Shown: positions 6,804 to 16,165, counted from the first letter of the stretch. The stretch: DNA of 64,000 nt from Planctomycetota bacterium (GCA_015654675.1 JAATGM010000014.1:1-64000), one strand, 5' to 3'. The notes: generated from the letters alone by a model not told the origin. Made by a program: numbers and translations.

Positions 6804-9800
6804 CTACTTCGATTCCGGCGCCTTCAATCGCTCCCGCCAGCGGGCCGCGTCATCTACCCGCCCGGCGCCGTCGTAGCACTCGACGATCCCCGCGACCATG
6901 ACTTGCCGTTGTTTGTCCGTCACGGCCGGGTTCCCCGCCATCATTTCATAAGCCGCCAACCACAACCGCTCGGCCTCTTCGAATTTAGATTGCTTAGCGA
7001 CACACTCGGCCAGGCGGCTCGTCGCCGAAATCTGCGTCATGTGTTTCGGCGGCGTAACTTTCTGCAGAATGCGAAACGCTTCACGCAATGATGCCTCGGC
7101 TTCGGTATCGTGTCCCATACTGGATTGCAACTTCGCGAGGTCCCCCAGCGCGTCAGCCGTATCAAAGTGCTCATTGGGCGCGTGCAGCCGCCGCTGCATC
7201 TCAACGGCCGAGCGGTAAAGCCCTTCGCCTTCGTCATATTTCTTCTGAGCCGCAAGCGTCTTGGCCAGATTACACATCGACCGCGCGACATACGCATGAC
7301 CAGCCGGGTACCGCGCCTGCAGTGCCCGCAGGATCTCGCGATGCAACGGCTCCGCTTCGTCAAATCGCGACTGCCGACTCAGAACATTCGCAAGATTGTT
7401 TCTCGCCGCGGCAAGTCGAATATCATCGGCCGGCAACGACTTCTCAAGGATTCGAAGCGTCGCGCGATGCAGCTCCAACGCTTCGTCAAGTTTGTCCTGC
7501 TGCGTCAACATACCCGCCAGATTGTTCATCGCTTCAGCAGTGTCGAGATGTTCAGGCCCTAGTCGGGCTTGCCGGATATCAAGCACCTCGCGGTACATCG
7601 ACACCGCCTCCCCCAGCCGGTTTGTGCGAGCCAGCAACTCTGCCAGCGTGCCAAGATTCGCCGCCAGCGAACTCCATCCGCCTTCGGGATCCTTCCGTCG
7701 AATCGCCAGTGCCCGGCGAAGCAGCTCCTCGGCTTCGGTCTCCTGGTGAAGCTCCATCAGCACCTTTGCCAGTCTGACCATCGCAATCGCCGAATGCGGA
7801 TGCGATTCGCCCTGTACGGCCAGGTGAATTCGCAGCGATTCTCGCAGCAGTTGTTCAGCTTCGGAATCCTGGTCCCGCGCCGAAAGGACGTCGGCCAGGT
7901 TTCCAAGCGTCGTCGCGATGTGCGGGTGGTCGGGATCAAGTATCTGTCGCTGAGTGGCGAGTGCTTCGCGCAGGAGCGGCTCCGCCTCGTCAACCTGCTT
8001 CGTCTGAGTCAGCAGCATGCCCAGATTGTCCAGCGTCATCGCCACGTCCCGGTGAGCATTCCCGAATCGCGCCCGCTGAATCGTCAAGGCCTCGCGATAG
8101 TTCGATTCCGCCTTTTTATAGTCATGCGATTCGAACTGCGCATTGCCCAGGCTGTTCAGGAGTACCGCCAGCTCGGCGTTGTTCTTCTCCGGCAATGCTC
8201 GCGCTATGGCTACGGCTCGCTGCAGTTTTTCAATCGCTTCACCAACTCGGTGCAGGTCAAGCAGTGCCAAACCCCACGAGTTCCAGGCACCCGCCGCATC
8301 CAGACTGTCAGGCGCCGCCGACTCGTACAATCCCACGGCCTGCCGAAGCTGCGCCTCGGCCACGACGTATTCACCCAGCGATCGATAGGTCTGCCCAAGC
8401 GTCGTGCGGACGGCCGCCTCGACTCGCGGCGATTGCGCAGGACTACGAGCATCGAGTTGCTTTGCGGCCTCATCCAAAGCGGCTCGCACGGTGATGTTCC
8501 GATCGCGCGCATCGCGCGGGTTCGCCGCGCCCAGAATGGTCTGCAGGAATTCGTTAATCGCCGATTTTTCGGCCGCCTCCTGCCAGGCCTGCTCTGCGTT
8601 CTGGACGGCAATTCTACGCTGGTCCGCCTCGGCGAGACGGGCCTTTTCGGCACGCGATCGTTCGATGCTCTGCAATTGCTCCGCATGTCTGGCCCGCTCG
8701 CTCTCCGCCAGTGCCTGACGCCACGCGTAGACGCTGACGCCCAGCCCAGCGAATACCAGCAGAATGAATGCCGCGGCGATGCCCAATGGCACACGATGCC
8801 GCTGGAACTGCTTTCGAAGGACATAGCTGAACGAATCGCGCTTGGCCTCGATTGCGTCTCCAGAAAGATACCGATCGACATCACGCGCGAGTTCCCCCGC
8901 GCTCTGATATCGGCGCTCGCGCTCCTTCGCGAGGCACTTGAGCACGATAGTCTCAACTTCGTCGTCGAGTCCGGGGCGCAGACTGCGCGGACGAGCCGGC
9001 GGCGTCCGCGTGACGTGATCCATGACATCGCGCACATGTCCCAACACCGGATAGGGAAATCGCCCCGTCAGCATTTGGAACAGGACAACGCCCAGCGAAT
9101 AAACATCCGTTCGAATATCGATCAGATCGGTGCGCCCTTCGACCTGCTCCGGACTCGCCCACGGCAGCGACCCGATGAATTGCCCGGACTGCGTGTACTC
9201 AGCGGCCCCGCCAAGTCTCGCGGAGGCCGCGCCTCCCGCCTCAACAGGCAGCACGCCAGCCAGACTCGTCAGATCGCTGACCTTCGCCAGACCAAAATCC
9301 AGCACGTGCGGCTCACCGCGTGCGTCTACGCGGATGTTCGACGGCTTCAGGTCACGATGAATGATGCCGCGCAGATGGGCGGCGTGTACCGCCTCGCACA
9401 CCTTCTGAAACAGCGCTAAACCATCACGTACGTCGGCGACGCCGCCCGAGATCAACGGCTTTGAAGCCGCGCGAACCGCAGGCGTCGCCGCCCCGCCGTG
9501 CGAGCGCGTCGGCTCATCGTGTGCCCGTGAAGCCGGCGCCTCCCCTTTCGGACTCATCCGCTCGACATACTCGTCCAGCGGCGTGCCCTCGATGTAATTC
9601 ATGACAAAGTAACTGCCGCCGGCCGGCGTGACACCGCTGTCATGGATGGTCACGATGTTGGGATGGTTGAGCTGCGCAAGAATGCGGATCTCGCGCTCAA
9701 ATCGCAACTGGTCGATTGAGTCGCCGAGCGAATCGTCGCGCATCCACTTGATTGCGACCGTGCGGCCCGTCGATCGCTGCACCGCCTCGAACACGACGCC

Positions 9801-10076
9801 CTGCCCGCCGCGCCGAATCTCGCGAACAACCTCATAGCCGGCCAGTTGAAAACCAACCGGGCCCACCACCTTGGCACGCTGTCGGGCATTACTAATGAAC
9901 ACAGCCCTGCGTAGGGCTTCTGCCAATTCCGGCATCAGGTCCTCATTCCTCGAACCGATTTCGTCGATCGAGATTGCCTCGCCTTCGACTTCGCGAGAAA
10001 GGCATTCATTCACCACACGCTGAATGCGCTCTCGACGATTGGCGTCGGCTGGCAACGGCTGATGCGAGGATCCCAT
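6804..10076 (-). CDS. Membrane Ser/Thr protein kinase with C-terminal TPR array
   Basis: A 1090-residue Hanks-type kinase. The kinase domain (about 81-400) shows the glycine loop RRGGQGVVFE, VAIKWM (Lys), HRDLKPSN (about 240-247) and DFGLAK, plus an unusual insertion of about 50 residues (about 165-215) between the two lobes. A membrane helix follows at about 430-452, then a coiled coil (about 455-510) and roughly a dozen TPR units of the kinesin-light-chain type to the end. The cytoplasmic kinase would thus be tied to a large extracytoplasmic TPR region. It lies downstream of an ECF sigma gene and a STAS gene on the same strand, an arrangement of ECF sigma factors with kinases known in Planctomycetes. 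All catalytic residues are present. Confidence 0.93.
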   Translation of the reverse strand: MGSSHQPLPADANRRERIQRVVNECLSREVEGEAISIDEIGSRNEDLMPELAEALRRAVFISNARQRAKVVGPVGFQLAGYEVVREIRRGGQGVVFEAVQRSTGRTVAIKWMRDDSLGDSIDQLRFEREIRILAQLNHPNIVTIHDSGVTPAGGSYFVMNYIEGTPLDEYVERMSPKGEAPASRAHDEPTRSHGGAATPAVRAASKPLISGGVADVRDGLALFQKVCEAVHAAHLRGIIHRDLKPSNIRVDARGEPHVLDFGLAKVSDLTSLAGVLPVEAGGAASARLGGAAEYTQSGQFIGSLPWASPEQVEGRTDLIDIRTDVYSLGVVLFQMLTGRFPYPVLGHVRDVMDHVTRTPPARPRSLRPGLDDEVETIVLKCLAKERERRYQSAGELARDVDRYLSGDAIEAKRDSFSYVLRKQFQRHRVPLGIAAAFILLVFAGLGVSVYAWRQALAESERARHAEQLQSIERSRAEKARLAEADQRRIAVQNAEQAWQEAAEKSAINEFLQTILGAANPRDARDRNITVRAALDEAAKQLDARSPAQSPRVEAAVRTTLGQTYRSLGEYVVAEAQLRQAVGLYESAAPDSLDAAGAWNSWGLALLDLHRVGEAIEKLQRAVAIARALPEKNNAELAVLLNSLGNAQFESHDYKKAESNYREALTIQRARFGNAHRDVAMTLDNLGMLLTQTKQVDEAEPLLREALATQRQILDPDHPHIATTLGNLADVLSARDQDSEAEQLLRESLRIHLAVQGESHPHSAIAMVRLAKVLMELHQETEAEELLRRALAIRRKDPEGGWSSLAANLGTLAELLARTNRLGEAVSMYREVLDIRQARLGPEHLDTAEAMNNLAGMLTQQDKLDEALELHRATLRILEKSLPADDIRLAAARNNLANVLSRQSRFDEAEPLHREILRALQARYPAGHAYVARSMCNLAKTLAAQKKYDEGEGLYRSAVEMQRRLHAPNEHFDTADALGDLAKLQSSMGHDTEAEASLREAFRILQKVTPPKHMTQISATSRLAECVAKQSKFEEAERLWLAAYEMMAGNPAVTDKQRQVMVAGIVECYDGAGRVDDAARWRERLKAPESK

Positions 10077-10181
10077 TGCGTTGATCCAAACGAACGTGTC
10101 CGGTATTCGGCGCCGCCGATCTGACCCTGGCGGGCACAGTAATTGTCTCGTACGCGCTTCGCCTCGCCAAGCACATTCGGT

Positions 10182-10553
10182 TCAGGCGACGGCGGCCGAA
10201 CTTCCCGACGACCGGGCTGGCACTACTTCGACACAGTCCAGGCCACGGAAGAAAAATCCCATCACGCGTGCAAGTTCCGGATTCAACCCGGCGATCCGGC
10301 ATCCGCTCCCACGCTGTCGAACAATGCAAATGACCAGCGCACAAATGACCGAGCATCGCGGCTCCAGTTCATCGACGCCCGACAAATCGAAAACGATTCG
10401 TGCACCAAGAGCGGTTTCGTGATGCAGTAAGCGCTCCAGTGCGCCCTGCAACGCGTGTCGTGTCAGTATCCGCTCGCGAAGTTGAAATCGAAGTTCGCCG
10501 CAGGCGGTGGTCGAGATATTCCACTGGCTCCGATGCGATGTCTTCACCCGCAT
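10182..10553 (-). CDS. STAS-domain protein (anti-sigma factor antagonist-like)
   Basis: The segment GARIVFDLSGVDELEP...SGCRIAGLNPELARVM has the strand-helix pattern of a STAS domain: a V-FDLSG strand, a loop where the phospho-Ser usually sits, and a following helix. In place of the usual D(S/T)SGxG there is DELEPRCSVIC, so the phospho-acceptor is uncertain. The frame is open to an ATG at 10586; the first residues from there are Arg/Lys/Ser rich and unlike the family, so Met at 10553 is used here with low certainty. The gene lies between the ECF sigma gene (10679) and the TPR kinase (10076), 105 bp from the latter, suggesting one signalling operon. Confidence 0.6.
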   Translation of the reverse strand: MRVKTSHRSQWNISTTACGELRFQLRERILTRHALQGALERLLHHETALGARIVFDLSGVDELEPRCSVICALVICIVRQRGSGCRIAGLNPELARVMGFFFRGLDCVEVVPARSSGSSAAVA

Positions 10554-10678
10554 CCGCGACTTCGATTTGCGTCTCGCTGGCCACATGATCCGTCCGCCCG
10601 GACCGGAGCACCCGGCCCTGTTAACTTCATTGAGAAGTCGCAGGCCGGCTCACGCACATTCTTGGAGAATGCAAAAAA

Positions 10679-11323
10679 TCACGACTTTGTGCTTAGGAAG
10701 CTCGCTGAGTCGCCAAGCGCCAGCCGCAACGCCTGAAGCCCACGATGACAGAGCATATGCACCGAACCCTCGCTGCGGTTCATCCGCTCAGCGATCTGAG
10801 CCACCGGCATTGCATCGACGTAGCGCAGGCGCAGGGCTTCACGGTAGTTCTCCGGCAGCTCGATAAGTGCCCGCTCGACCGCCTGGGCCGCTTCATGGCC
10901 GGCCGCCGACCGGCTGGGCGTGCGCGAATGAGCCGCCAGCACTTCAAGCAACCGCACCATGTCCTCATCGTCCGACGTCGGCGCGTCGGCAACCGCACGC
11001 CGGCCACCACCGCGTTTGGCCGCGCGTTGCGCCTTGATCGCATCCATCAACCGATTTCGAGCGATCGTCGCGAGCCACGGATAGAAATGCTCGTGATCCT
11101 GCGGATCAAACGATCCGATCCGCTGGAACGCCACCACAAACGCCTCTTGAACGATGTCCTCCGCCGAAACGCTTCCCTGCAGATCATCTGGAAGTTTGCT
11201 ACTGATCTCGGCGATTAACCGTTCGCAATGAATGAACAGAAGCTTGCTGAGCGCGGCCTCGTCGCCCGCGACGGCCTTGGCGGCAAGCTGCGTATCGTCA
11301 TTTGTCGACTCTTCAGCCGACAT
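10679..11323 (-). CDS. ECF-type RNA polymerase sigma factor, 214 aa
   Basis: Region 2 is clear (SAEDIVQEAFVVAFQRI and FYPWLATIARNRLMDAIK), followed by a linker and region 4 (LPENYREALRLRYVDAMPVAQIAERMNRSEGSVHMLCHRGLQALR), which binds the -35 element. There is no region 3, as in ECF sigma factors. The start at 11323 has AGGAG about 8 nt upstream; the frame is open to 11473 but those 50 residues are unlike the family. It heads a minus-strand cluster with a STAS protein and a TPR kinase. No anti-sigma factor with a zinc or membrane domain is adjacent, so control may run through the kinase. Confidence 0.9.
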   Translation of the reverse strand: MSAEESTNDDTQLAAKAVAGDEAALSKLLFIHCERLIAEISSKLPDDLQGSVSAEDIVQEAFVVAFQRIGSFDPQDHEHFYPWLATIARNRLMDAIKAQRAAKRGGGRRAVADAPTSDDEDMVRLLEVLAAHSRTPSRSAAGHEAAQAVERALIELPENYREALRLRYVDAMPVAQIAERMNRSEGSVHMLCHRGLQALRLALGDSASFLSTKS

Positions 11324-11593
11324 CGTGCTGCTCCTGGGGCACATCAGAATGGCGTGCGGTGCAATGATCCGCTCCTCCACTATATCAGCGCGTCGGTAAC
11401 TTCCCGAGCCCATCCGCGACGCACTCAATCTCTGGAAATCGCTGCAAAAGGCCATCGCTAACGCCAAATGCACGGCTCAAGAAGATTTCGCGTGAGAAGC
11501 CCCCGGAGTTGTCAATTGAATCAGGGCAGGCATTTGTTCCGCACAGGTGCCGAATCATGAACCCCTATGATCCCTCGCGCCTTGGAGATTGCG

Positions 11594-13837
11594 ATGTTTC
11601 GTTCATTCAAAGCGGCGATATTCGCCACAATCGTCCTGGTGTCCGTTTCCTCCGTCAGCGCCGACCTCGCGGTCTATGTGGATAGTCTCGCCACCGGTTG
11701 GCAGAACTGGTCATGGAGCACCACGGTCGACTTCGCCAACACCACGCCCATCCACGGGTCGGCCGGCCGGTCGGCCGCAGTCACCTATTCGAGTGCCTGG
11801 GCCGGGCTTTATCTGCGAAGCCCAGCAATCATGAACGTCGCTGATTACGTCACGCTCCGCTTTTCAATCCATGGCGGCGCGTCCGCCGGACGCTCGATTT
11901 TCGTCGTCGCATTCGACGCGGCAAACAACCCCGGCACCGGCATTTCGATCACCCCCTCGGCCGGAAGCTGGTCCACGCTGGAAATCCCACTCTCCGCGTT
12001 CGGCGTCACGACCATCAGCGGATTGGTCTGGCAGGACGCGATCGGAAACGCCCAACCCACCTTCTATCTGGACGACATCACGCTCATCGCCGGCCCCCCG
12101 CCCGAGCCCGGTGTCGGTCCCGACATTTCTGTGGACGCCACCCTCGACCGTCACGCCATCAGTCCCGACATCTACGGCATGAACTTCGCCGAAGCGTCTC
12201 TCGCAGCCGAACTCCGGCTGCCAGTGCGTCGATTCGGAGGCAACGCCACCACGCGCTACAACTGGCAGAACGACACATCAAACCGCGCCAGTGACTGGTT
12301 CTTCGAAAACATCCCTAATCCGAATTCGAATCCCGCCGCCCTGCCCAACGGCTCCAGCTCCGATCAGTTCGTCGACCAGGACCGCTCAACAAACACCAAG
12401 ACTCTCATGACCATTCCCCTGATCGGCTGGACGCCCAAAGCCCGCCAGATGGATGGCGGATTCGCTGTCTCGACCTACGGCCCGCAGCAGAAGACAGACC
12501 CAGACCACCCCAACTTCGGCAATGGCGTTCGGCCCAACGGAACACTCATCACCGGAAACGACCCCGCCGACACGAGCGTTGCCATCAATCCCGCCTTTGT
12601 GCAGGGCTGGATCGCCCATCTCATCGGGCGCTACGGCAACGCGGCCTCCGGCGGAGTGAAGTATTACAACCTCGACAACGAGCCGGCCCTCTGGAACAGC
12701 ACGCATCGTGACGTTCACCCGCAGCCGCTCAGCTACGACGAACTCCGCGATCGCACCCTCCAATATGCCGCTGCGATCAAAGTAGCCGACCCAACCGCCA
12801 AGACGCTCGGGCCCGCCGAATGGGGCTGGGCCAACTACTTCTACTCAGCCCTCGATGTCGCGGCCGGCGGCGCCTGGTGGGACACCCGGCCGGACCGCCG
12901 CGCCCATGGCGATGTCCCGCTGGTTGACTGGTACCTGCAACAAATGCGCGCCTACGAACTGTCGCACGGCGTGCGCATCCTCGACTACCTCGATCTACAC
13001 TTCTATCCCCAGGAATCCAACGTGGCCCTGAAATCGGCCGGCGACCCAGCGACACAAGCGCTGCGCCTCCGCTCGACGCGATCGCTCTGGGATCAGACCT
13101 ACATCGACGAAAGCTGGATCTCAGACGTGATTCGAATGATCCCGCGCATGCGGGAATTGGTCGCGGCCAACTACCCGGGAACGAAGCTCGCGATGACCGA
13201 ATACAACTGGGGCGGATTGGAATCCATCAACGGCGCATTGGCCCAGGCCGACGTCCTCGGAATCTTCGGCCGCGAGAATCTCGACCTCGCCACCATGTGG
13301 GACCCGCCTGAGGCGGACCAGCCAGGCGCATTCGCGTTCCGAATCTTCCGCAACTACGACGGCGCCGGCTCGGCCTTCGGCGATACGTCGATTCGAGCAA
13401 CCAGCGCCGACCAGTCCCGCGTGGCGGTCTATGCCGCTCAGCGTCCCGATGGCACCCTCACGATGGTCCTGATCAACAAGATGACCGAAGCTCTGACCAG
13501 CAACTTCACGCTCGCGAACGCTCCGGCCGCCTCGGCTCGGCGCTATCTCTACGACAACACCGACCTGAGCCAGATCGTTCGCATTGCGGACCTGCCGCTA
13601 TCTGGAGGGACAATCAGTGTGTTGTTGCCGCCATCGTCGATCACACTGCTGGTCGCATCGAGCCAGCGGCCGGGCGACATCAATGGCGATGGCGCGGTAA
13701 ACACCGCCGACGTATCGCTCTTCGTGTCAGTCCTGCTTGGAATCGACACGGACCCGGTGCACCTTGCGCGCTGCGACTTGAACCTGGACGGCGTCGCAAA
13801 CGGTGCCGATACGCAGGCGATGATCGCAGCGATGTAG
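11594..13837 (+). CDS. Secreted GH44 glycoside hydrolase with dockerin-type repeat
   Basis: A 747-residue secreted polysaccharide hydrolase. Residues 1-23 form a Sec signal ending VSA. Residues about 25-175 form a beta-rich, carbohydrate-binding-like domain (WQNWSWSTTV, YLDDITL). The catalytic part (about 180-640) matches family 44: ISPDIYGMNF, RRFGGNATTRYNW, the acid/base in YYNLDNEPALW and the nucleophile in MTEYNWGG. GH44 enzymes cut beta-1,4 glucans such as cellulose derivatives and xyloglucan. The end (about 690-747) is a dockerin type I pair, GDINGDGAVNTADV and CDLNLDGVANGAD. Start 11594 is preferred because GGAG lies 7 nt upstream and the signal begins there; the frame is open from 11567. 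No cohesin is seen nearby. Confidence 0.92.
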   Translation: MFRSFKAAIFATIVLVSVSSVSADLAVYVDSLATGWQNWSWSTTVDFANTTPIHGSAGRSAAVTYSSAWAGLYLRSPAIMNVADYVTLRFSIHGGASAGRSIFVVAFDAANNPGTGISITPSAGSWSTLEIPLSAFGVTTISGLVWQDAIGNAQPTFYLDDITLIAGPPPEPGVGPDISVDATLDRHAISPDIYGMNFAEASLAAELRLPVRRFGGNATTRYNWQNDTSNRASDWFFENIPNPNSNPAALPNGSSSDQFVDQDRSTNTKTLMTIPLIGWTPKARQMDGGFAVSTYGPQQKTDPDHPNFGNGVRPNGTLITGNDPADTSVAINPAFVQGWIAHLIGRYGNAASGGVKYYNLDNEPALWNSTHRDVHPQPLSYDELRDRTLQYAAAIKVADPTAKTLGPAEWGWANYFYSALDVAAGGAWWDTRPDRRAHGDVPLVDWYLQQMRAYELSHGVRILDYLDLHFYPQESNVALKSAGDPATQALRLRSTRSLWDQTYIDESWISDVIRMIPRMRELVAANYPGTKLAMTEYNWGGLESINGALAQADVLGIFGRENLDLATMWDPPEADQPGAFAFRIFRNYDGAGSAFGDTSIRATSADQSRVAVYAAQRPDGTLTMVLINKMTEALTSNFTLANAPAASARRYLYDNTDLSQIVRIADLPLSGGTISVLLPPSSITLLVASSQRPGDINGDGAVNTADVSLFVSVLLGIDTDPVHLARCDLNLDGVANGADTQAMIAAM

Positions 13838-13954
13838 CCGCGCCCCTTGCCAAAAAACGGGAAGCATTCGAGCCGTCGGTTCTTCGATCTGTCGATGAAC
13901 CGACGGCTTGCCTATTTGGCGAGCCAGCCACAGGATGTCTCAAACGCGGGCGGT

Positions 13955-13989
13955 AAAAAAAGAATCGCCCCGTCGGGTTCGGGGCGATT
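13955..13989 (-). terminator. Minus-strand intrinsic terminator without an obvious gene
   Basis: A perfect 10-bp stem (13963-13972 with 13980-13989, loop 7) is followed on the minus strand by seven T (A tract at 13955-13961). A second perfect 8-bp hairpin, CGAGCGAC-GGGGA-GTCGCTCG, sits beside it at 13992-14012. The T run makes it a terminator only for minus-strand transcription, yet genes on both sides are on the plus strand. Confidence 0.6.
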
Positions 13990-13991
13990 AC

Positions 13992-14012
13992 CGAGCGACG
14001 GGGAGTCGCTCG
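13992..14012. repeat. Second hairpin next to the orphan terminator
   Basis: CGAGCGAC-GGGGA-GTCGCTCG, eight perfect pairs with a 5-nt loop, two bases from the terminator stem at 13963-13989. The rest of the 379-bp gap between the GH44 gene and coaX (14013-14216) holds no recognisable gene. Confidence 0.5.
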
Positions 14013-14216
14013 TTCGAGGGAAGGAAAAGGTAAAGTAAGGCCTGTCAGGGCATCCCCGGGCGGCTCGCGGCCTGCCAGCGATAGAACGCCCATCTAGGTC
14101 GCTCTACTTATAGGCATTGCGCGTGCCACATACGCAATAAGCCCGGAATGGCCCGTAATGCCGTTCCAGCCCGGCGGAATTACAATCACCCGCAAGCCAA
14201 GACACGGAGAGTGTGC

Positions 14217-15026
14217 GTGGATACACAGATCAACCGTTCATTAGTCGCCCCCGACCTGCTCGTAATCGAAATCGGCAATTCGCACGTCACCGTGGCGACG
14301 TTCGCCGGCCTCGACGTCCGTACCCTCCAGCGGCTCAATCGGGACGAGCTATCTGAGCTGGGCGATGCAATCGAGGCACAGTGGGAATCGCTCCCCGACG
14401 AGGGATCGCGCTCGGTGGCCATCGGCTCCGTCGTGCCCGAGGCCATGCAACGCGTCATGGCCATCATTCATGCCTCATTGCATGTCGAGCCCGGCGTCGT
14501 TGGCCGAAACATCCGCCTGCCGCTCTCACTGGCCGTCACCCAGCCGGAAACGGTCGGCGTGGATCGCGTTTGCTCGGCCGCTGCCGCCTATGAGCGTTTC
14601 GGTACGGCCTGTGCCGTCGCTAGCTTCGGAACCGCCACCACCATCGACTGCGTAAACGACGAGGGCGTCTTCATGGGGGGAGCCATCCTGCCCGGCCTCG
14701 CGATGCAGGCGCGGGCTCTTCATGAGCAGACCGCCCAGTTGCCGCTCATCACCCCGCACCCGGTCATGGACGGCGCGGTCTACGGTGGCACGACCGAGGA
14801 AGCCATCAACCACGGCATCATCTTTGGCACGACCGGGGCGCTGCGCGAAATCGTCGAACGCTATGCCACCGAGCTGAAGCGCTGGCCAAAGTTGATCGCT
14901 ACCGGCGGCTTCGGCCGGCTGATCGCCGACTCCTGCGATTTCGTCGACGTCGTCGAGCCCAACCTGTGCATCCAGGGAATTGCGGCCGCTCATCGGCGAC
15001 AGACACTGGCCAGGACGGACGAATGA
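14217..15026 (+). CDS. coaX: Type III pantothenate kinase
   Basis: Catalyses ATP-dependent phosphorylation of pantothenate, first step of coenzyme A synthesis. The ASKHA-fold motifs of CoaX are visible: EIGNSHVTVATF (phosphate 1), VGVDR, FGTATTIDCV (phosphate 2), GGAILPGL and IATGGFG. The first motif is unusual, with Glu where most CoaX have Asp (DxGNT). Length 269 residues is normal. GTG at 14217 is chosen because GGAGA ends 6 nt upstream; the frame is open from 14148, but the extra N-terminus has no family match. The stop overlaps the ATG of the next gene (ATGA), so coaX and the GTPase are probably translated together. Confidence 0.9.
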   Translation: MDTQINRSLVAPDLLVIEIGNSHVTVATFAGLDVRTLQRLNRDELSELGDAIEAQWESLPDEGSRSVAIGSVVPEAMQRVMAIIHASLHVEPGVVGRNIRLPLSLAVTQPETVGVDRVCSAAAAYERFGTACAVASFGTATTIDCVNDEGVFMGGAILPGLAMQARALHEQTAQLPLITPHPVMDGAVYGGTTEEAINHGIIFGTTGALREIVERYATELKRWPKLIATGGFGRLIADSCDFVDVVEPNLCIQGIAAAHRRQTLARTDE

Positions 15027-16165
15027 CGCATCGTCGCCGGGACGCGATGAATCTCTCGCAACAGCAAAACGAGACAGTGACCGCGCGGGTCCTGACCGCG
15101 CCGGCGCCGGGCGCCATTGCGGTAATTGAACTGCGCGGCCGAGGCGCCGCCGATGCGTTGCGGGCCGTCACCCGAAAACGCTCCGACGATTCAGTCGTTG
15201 ATTTCGTCGAGAATCGGCTCGTCCTCTGCCGAGTCGTCGACGGCGCCGAAACGTTAGATGACGCGCTGGCAGTGACGTGGTCCGGCGGATCGGCCGCCGA
15301 ACTGAACCTGCACGGCGGAGTCCGCATCGTTCAGCGCGTCATGAATCTCTTACAGCGCACCGGTGTGAAATGCATCGGCGATGCAACGAATAATGATACG
15401 CATGGGGATCCAGTTAATTGGCTCGAAGCGGAGGTCGATGCGGCGATGATGACCGCGCACACCCGCCGCATGACGCGCTGGCTTCTGACGCAGCGCCGCC
15501 TGCTCCCCGATCTCGTTCACGCCGGACCGATGCAGTCGGTCGATCCGGAACTAGTCCGCCGGGCGCGAGCCGCAGCCGCGCTCGTCCGCGGCCTGACAGT
15601 CGCCATCGTCGGCCCGCCCAACGCCGGCAAGAGCACGCTAGCCAACCGCCTGATCGGCCACGAGCGCGTAATCACGTCCGACATCCCCGGTACGACACGC
15701 GACTGGGTAAGCGAAACGGCCTCAATCCGCGGATGGCCAATCACGCTGACCGACACGGCAGGCATCCGCACGACGACTGACGCAATCGAGCGCGAAGCGA
15801 TTCATCGCGGCTTGCAAGCCGCGCTCGGCGCCGACTTGATCGTGGTGGTGCTCGACGCAACGAGAACGATCGCCGACCGCGCCACCGATCTCGCGACGAT
15901 TGTGCGCAATCTCCCGCCCGATCGACCGCGCTTGCTCGTGCTCAACAAGTCCGACCTACTCGCGTCCATCACGATTCCGGCGAACGTACCGGGCATGGTC
16001 TGCGTTTCGGCCCTGACTGGCACCGGACGAGACGAACTGGAGGCGGCAATCGCGATGCGCTTGGACCTGGAATCGCTCGAATCCGACGCGGCAGCGCCCT
16101 TCACCGCGCGTCAATGGATGGCGATCGGGCTGGCCGACGCGGATCGAATAGGAGCGCGATCGTAG
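15023..16165 (+). CDS. MnmE-like GTPase lacking the C-terminal Cys motif
   Basis: The N-terminal part (about 15-120) resembles the TrmE N domain (GAIAVIELRG, AELNLHGG). A helical stretch follows and then an Era/MnmE G domain with G1 GPPNAGKST, G2 GTTRD, G3 DTAGIR, G4 NKSD and G5 SAL. MnmE modifies wobble uridines in tRNA together with MnmG and normally has about 450 residues ending in a helical domain with CxGK. Here the protein has 380 residues and stops at IGARS, without that motif, and the sequence after the stop does not encode it. It may have lost tRNA modification or may have another role. The start at 15023 overlaps the coaX stop. Confidence 0.8.
   Translation: MTHRRRDAMNLSQQQNETVTARVLTAPAPGAIAVIELRGRGAADALRAVTRKRSDDSVVDFVENRLVLCRVVDGAETLDDALAVTWSGGSAAELNLHGGVRIVQRVMNLLQRTGVKCIGDATNNDTHGDPVNWLEAEVDAAMMTAHTRRMTRWLLTQRRLLPDLVHAGPMQSVDPELVRRARAAAALVRGLTVAIVGPPNAGKSTLANRLIGHERVITSDIPGTTRDWVSETASIRGWPITLTDTAGIRTTTDAIEREAIHRGLQAALGADLIVVVLDATRTIADRATDLATIVRNLPPDRPRLLVLNKSDLLASITIPANVPGMVCVSALTGTGRDELEAAIAMRLDLESLESDAAAPFTARQWMAIGLADADRIGARS

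Noticed and set aside
7569-9419. 616-codon + strand frame inside the kinase gene
   Set aside because: Antisense shadow of the TPR kinase, which has clear motifs on the minus strand.
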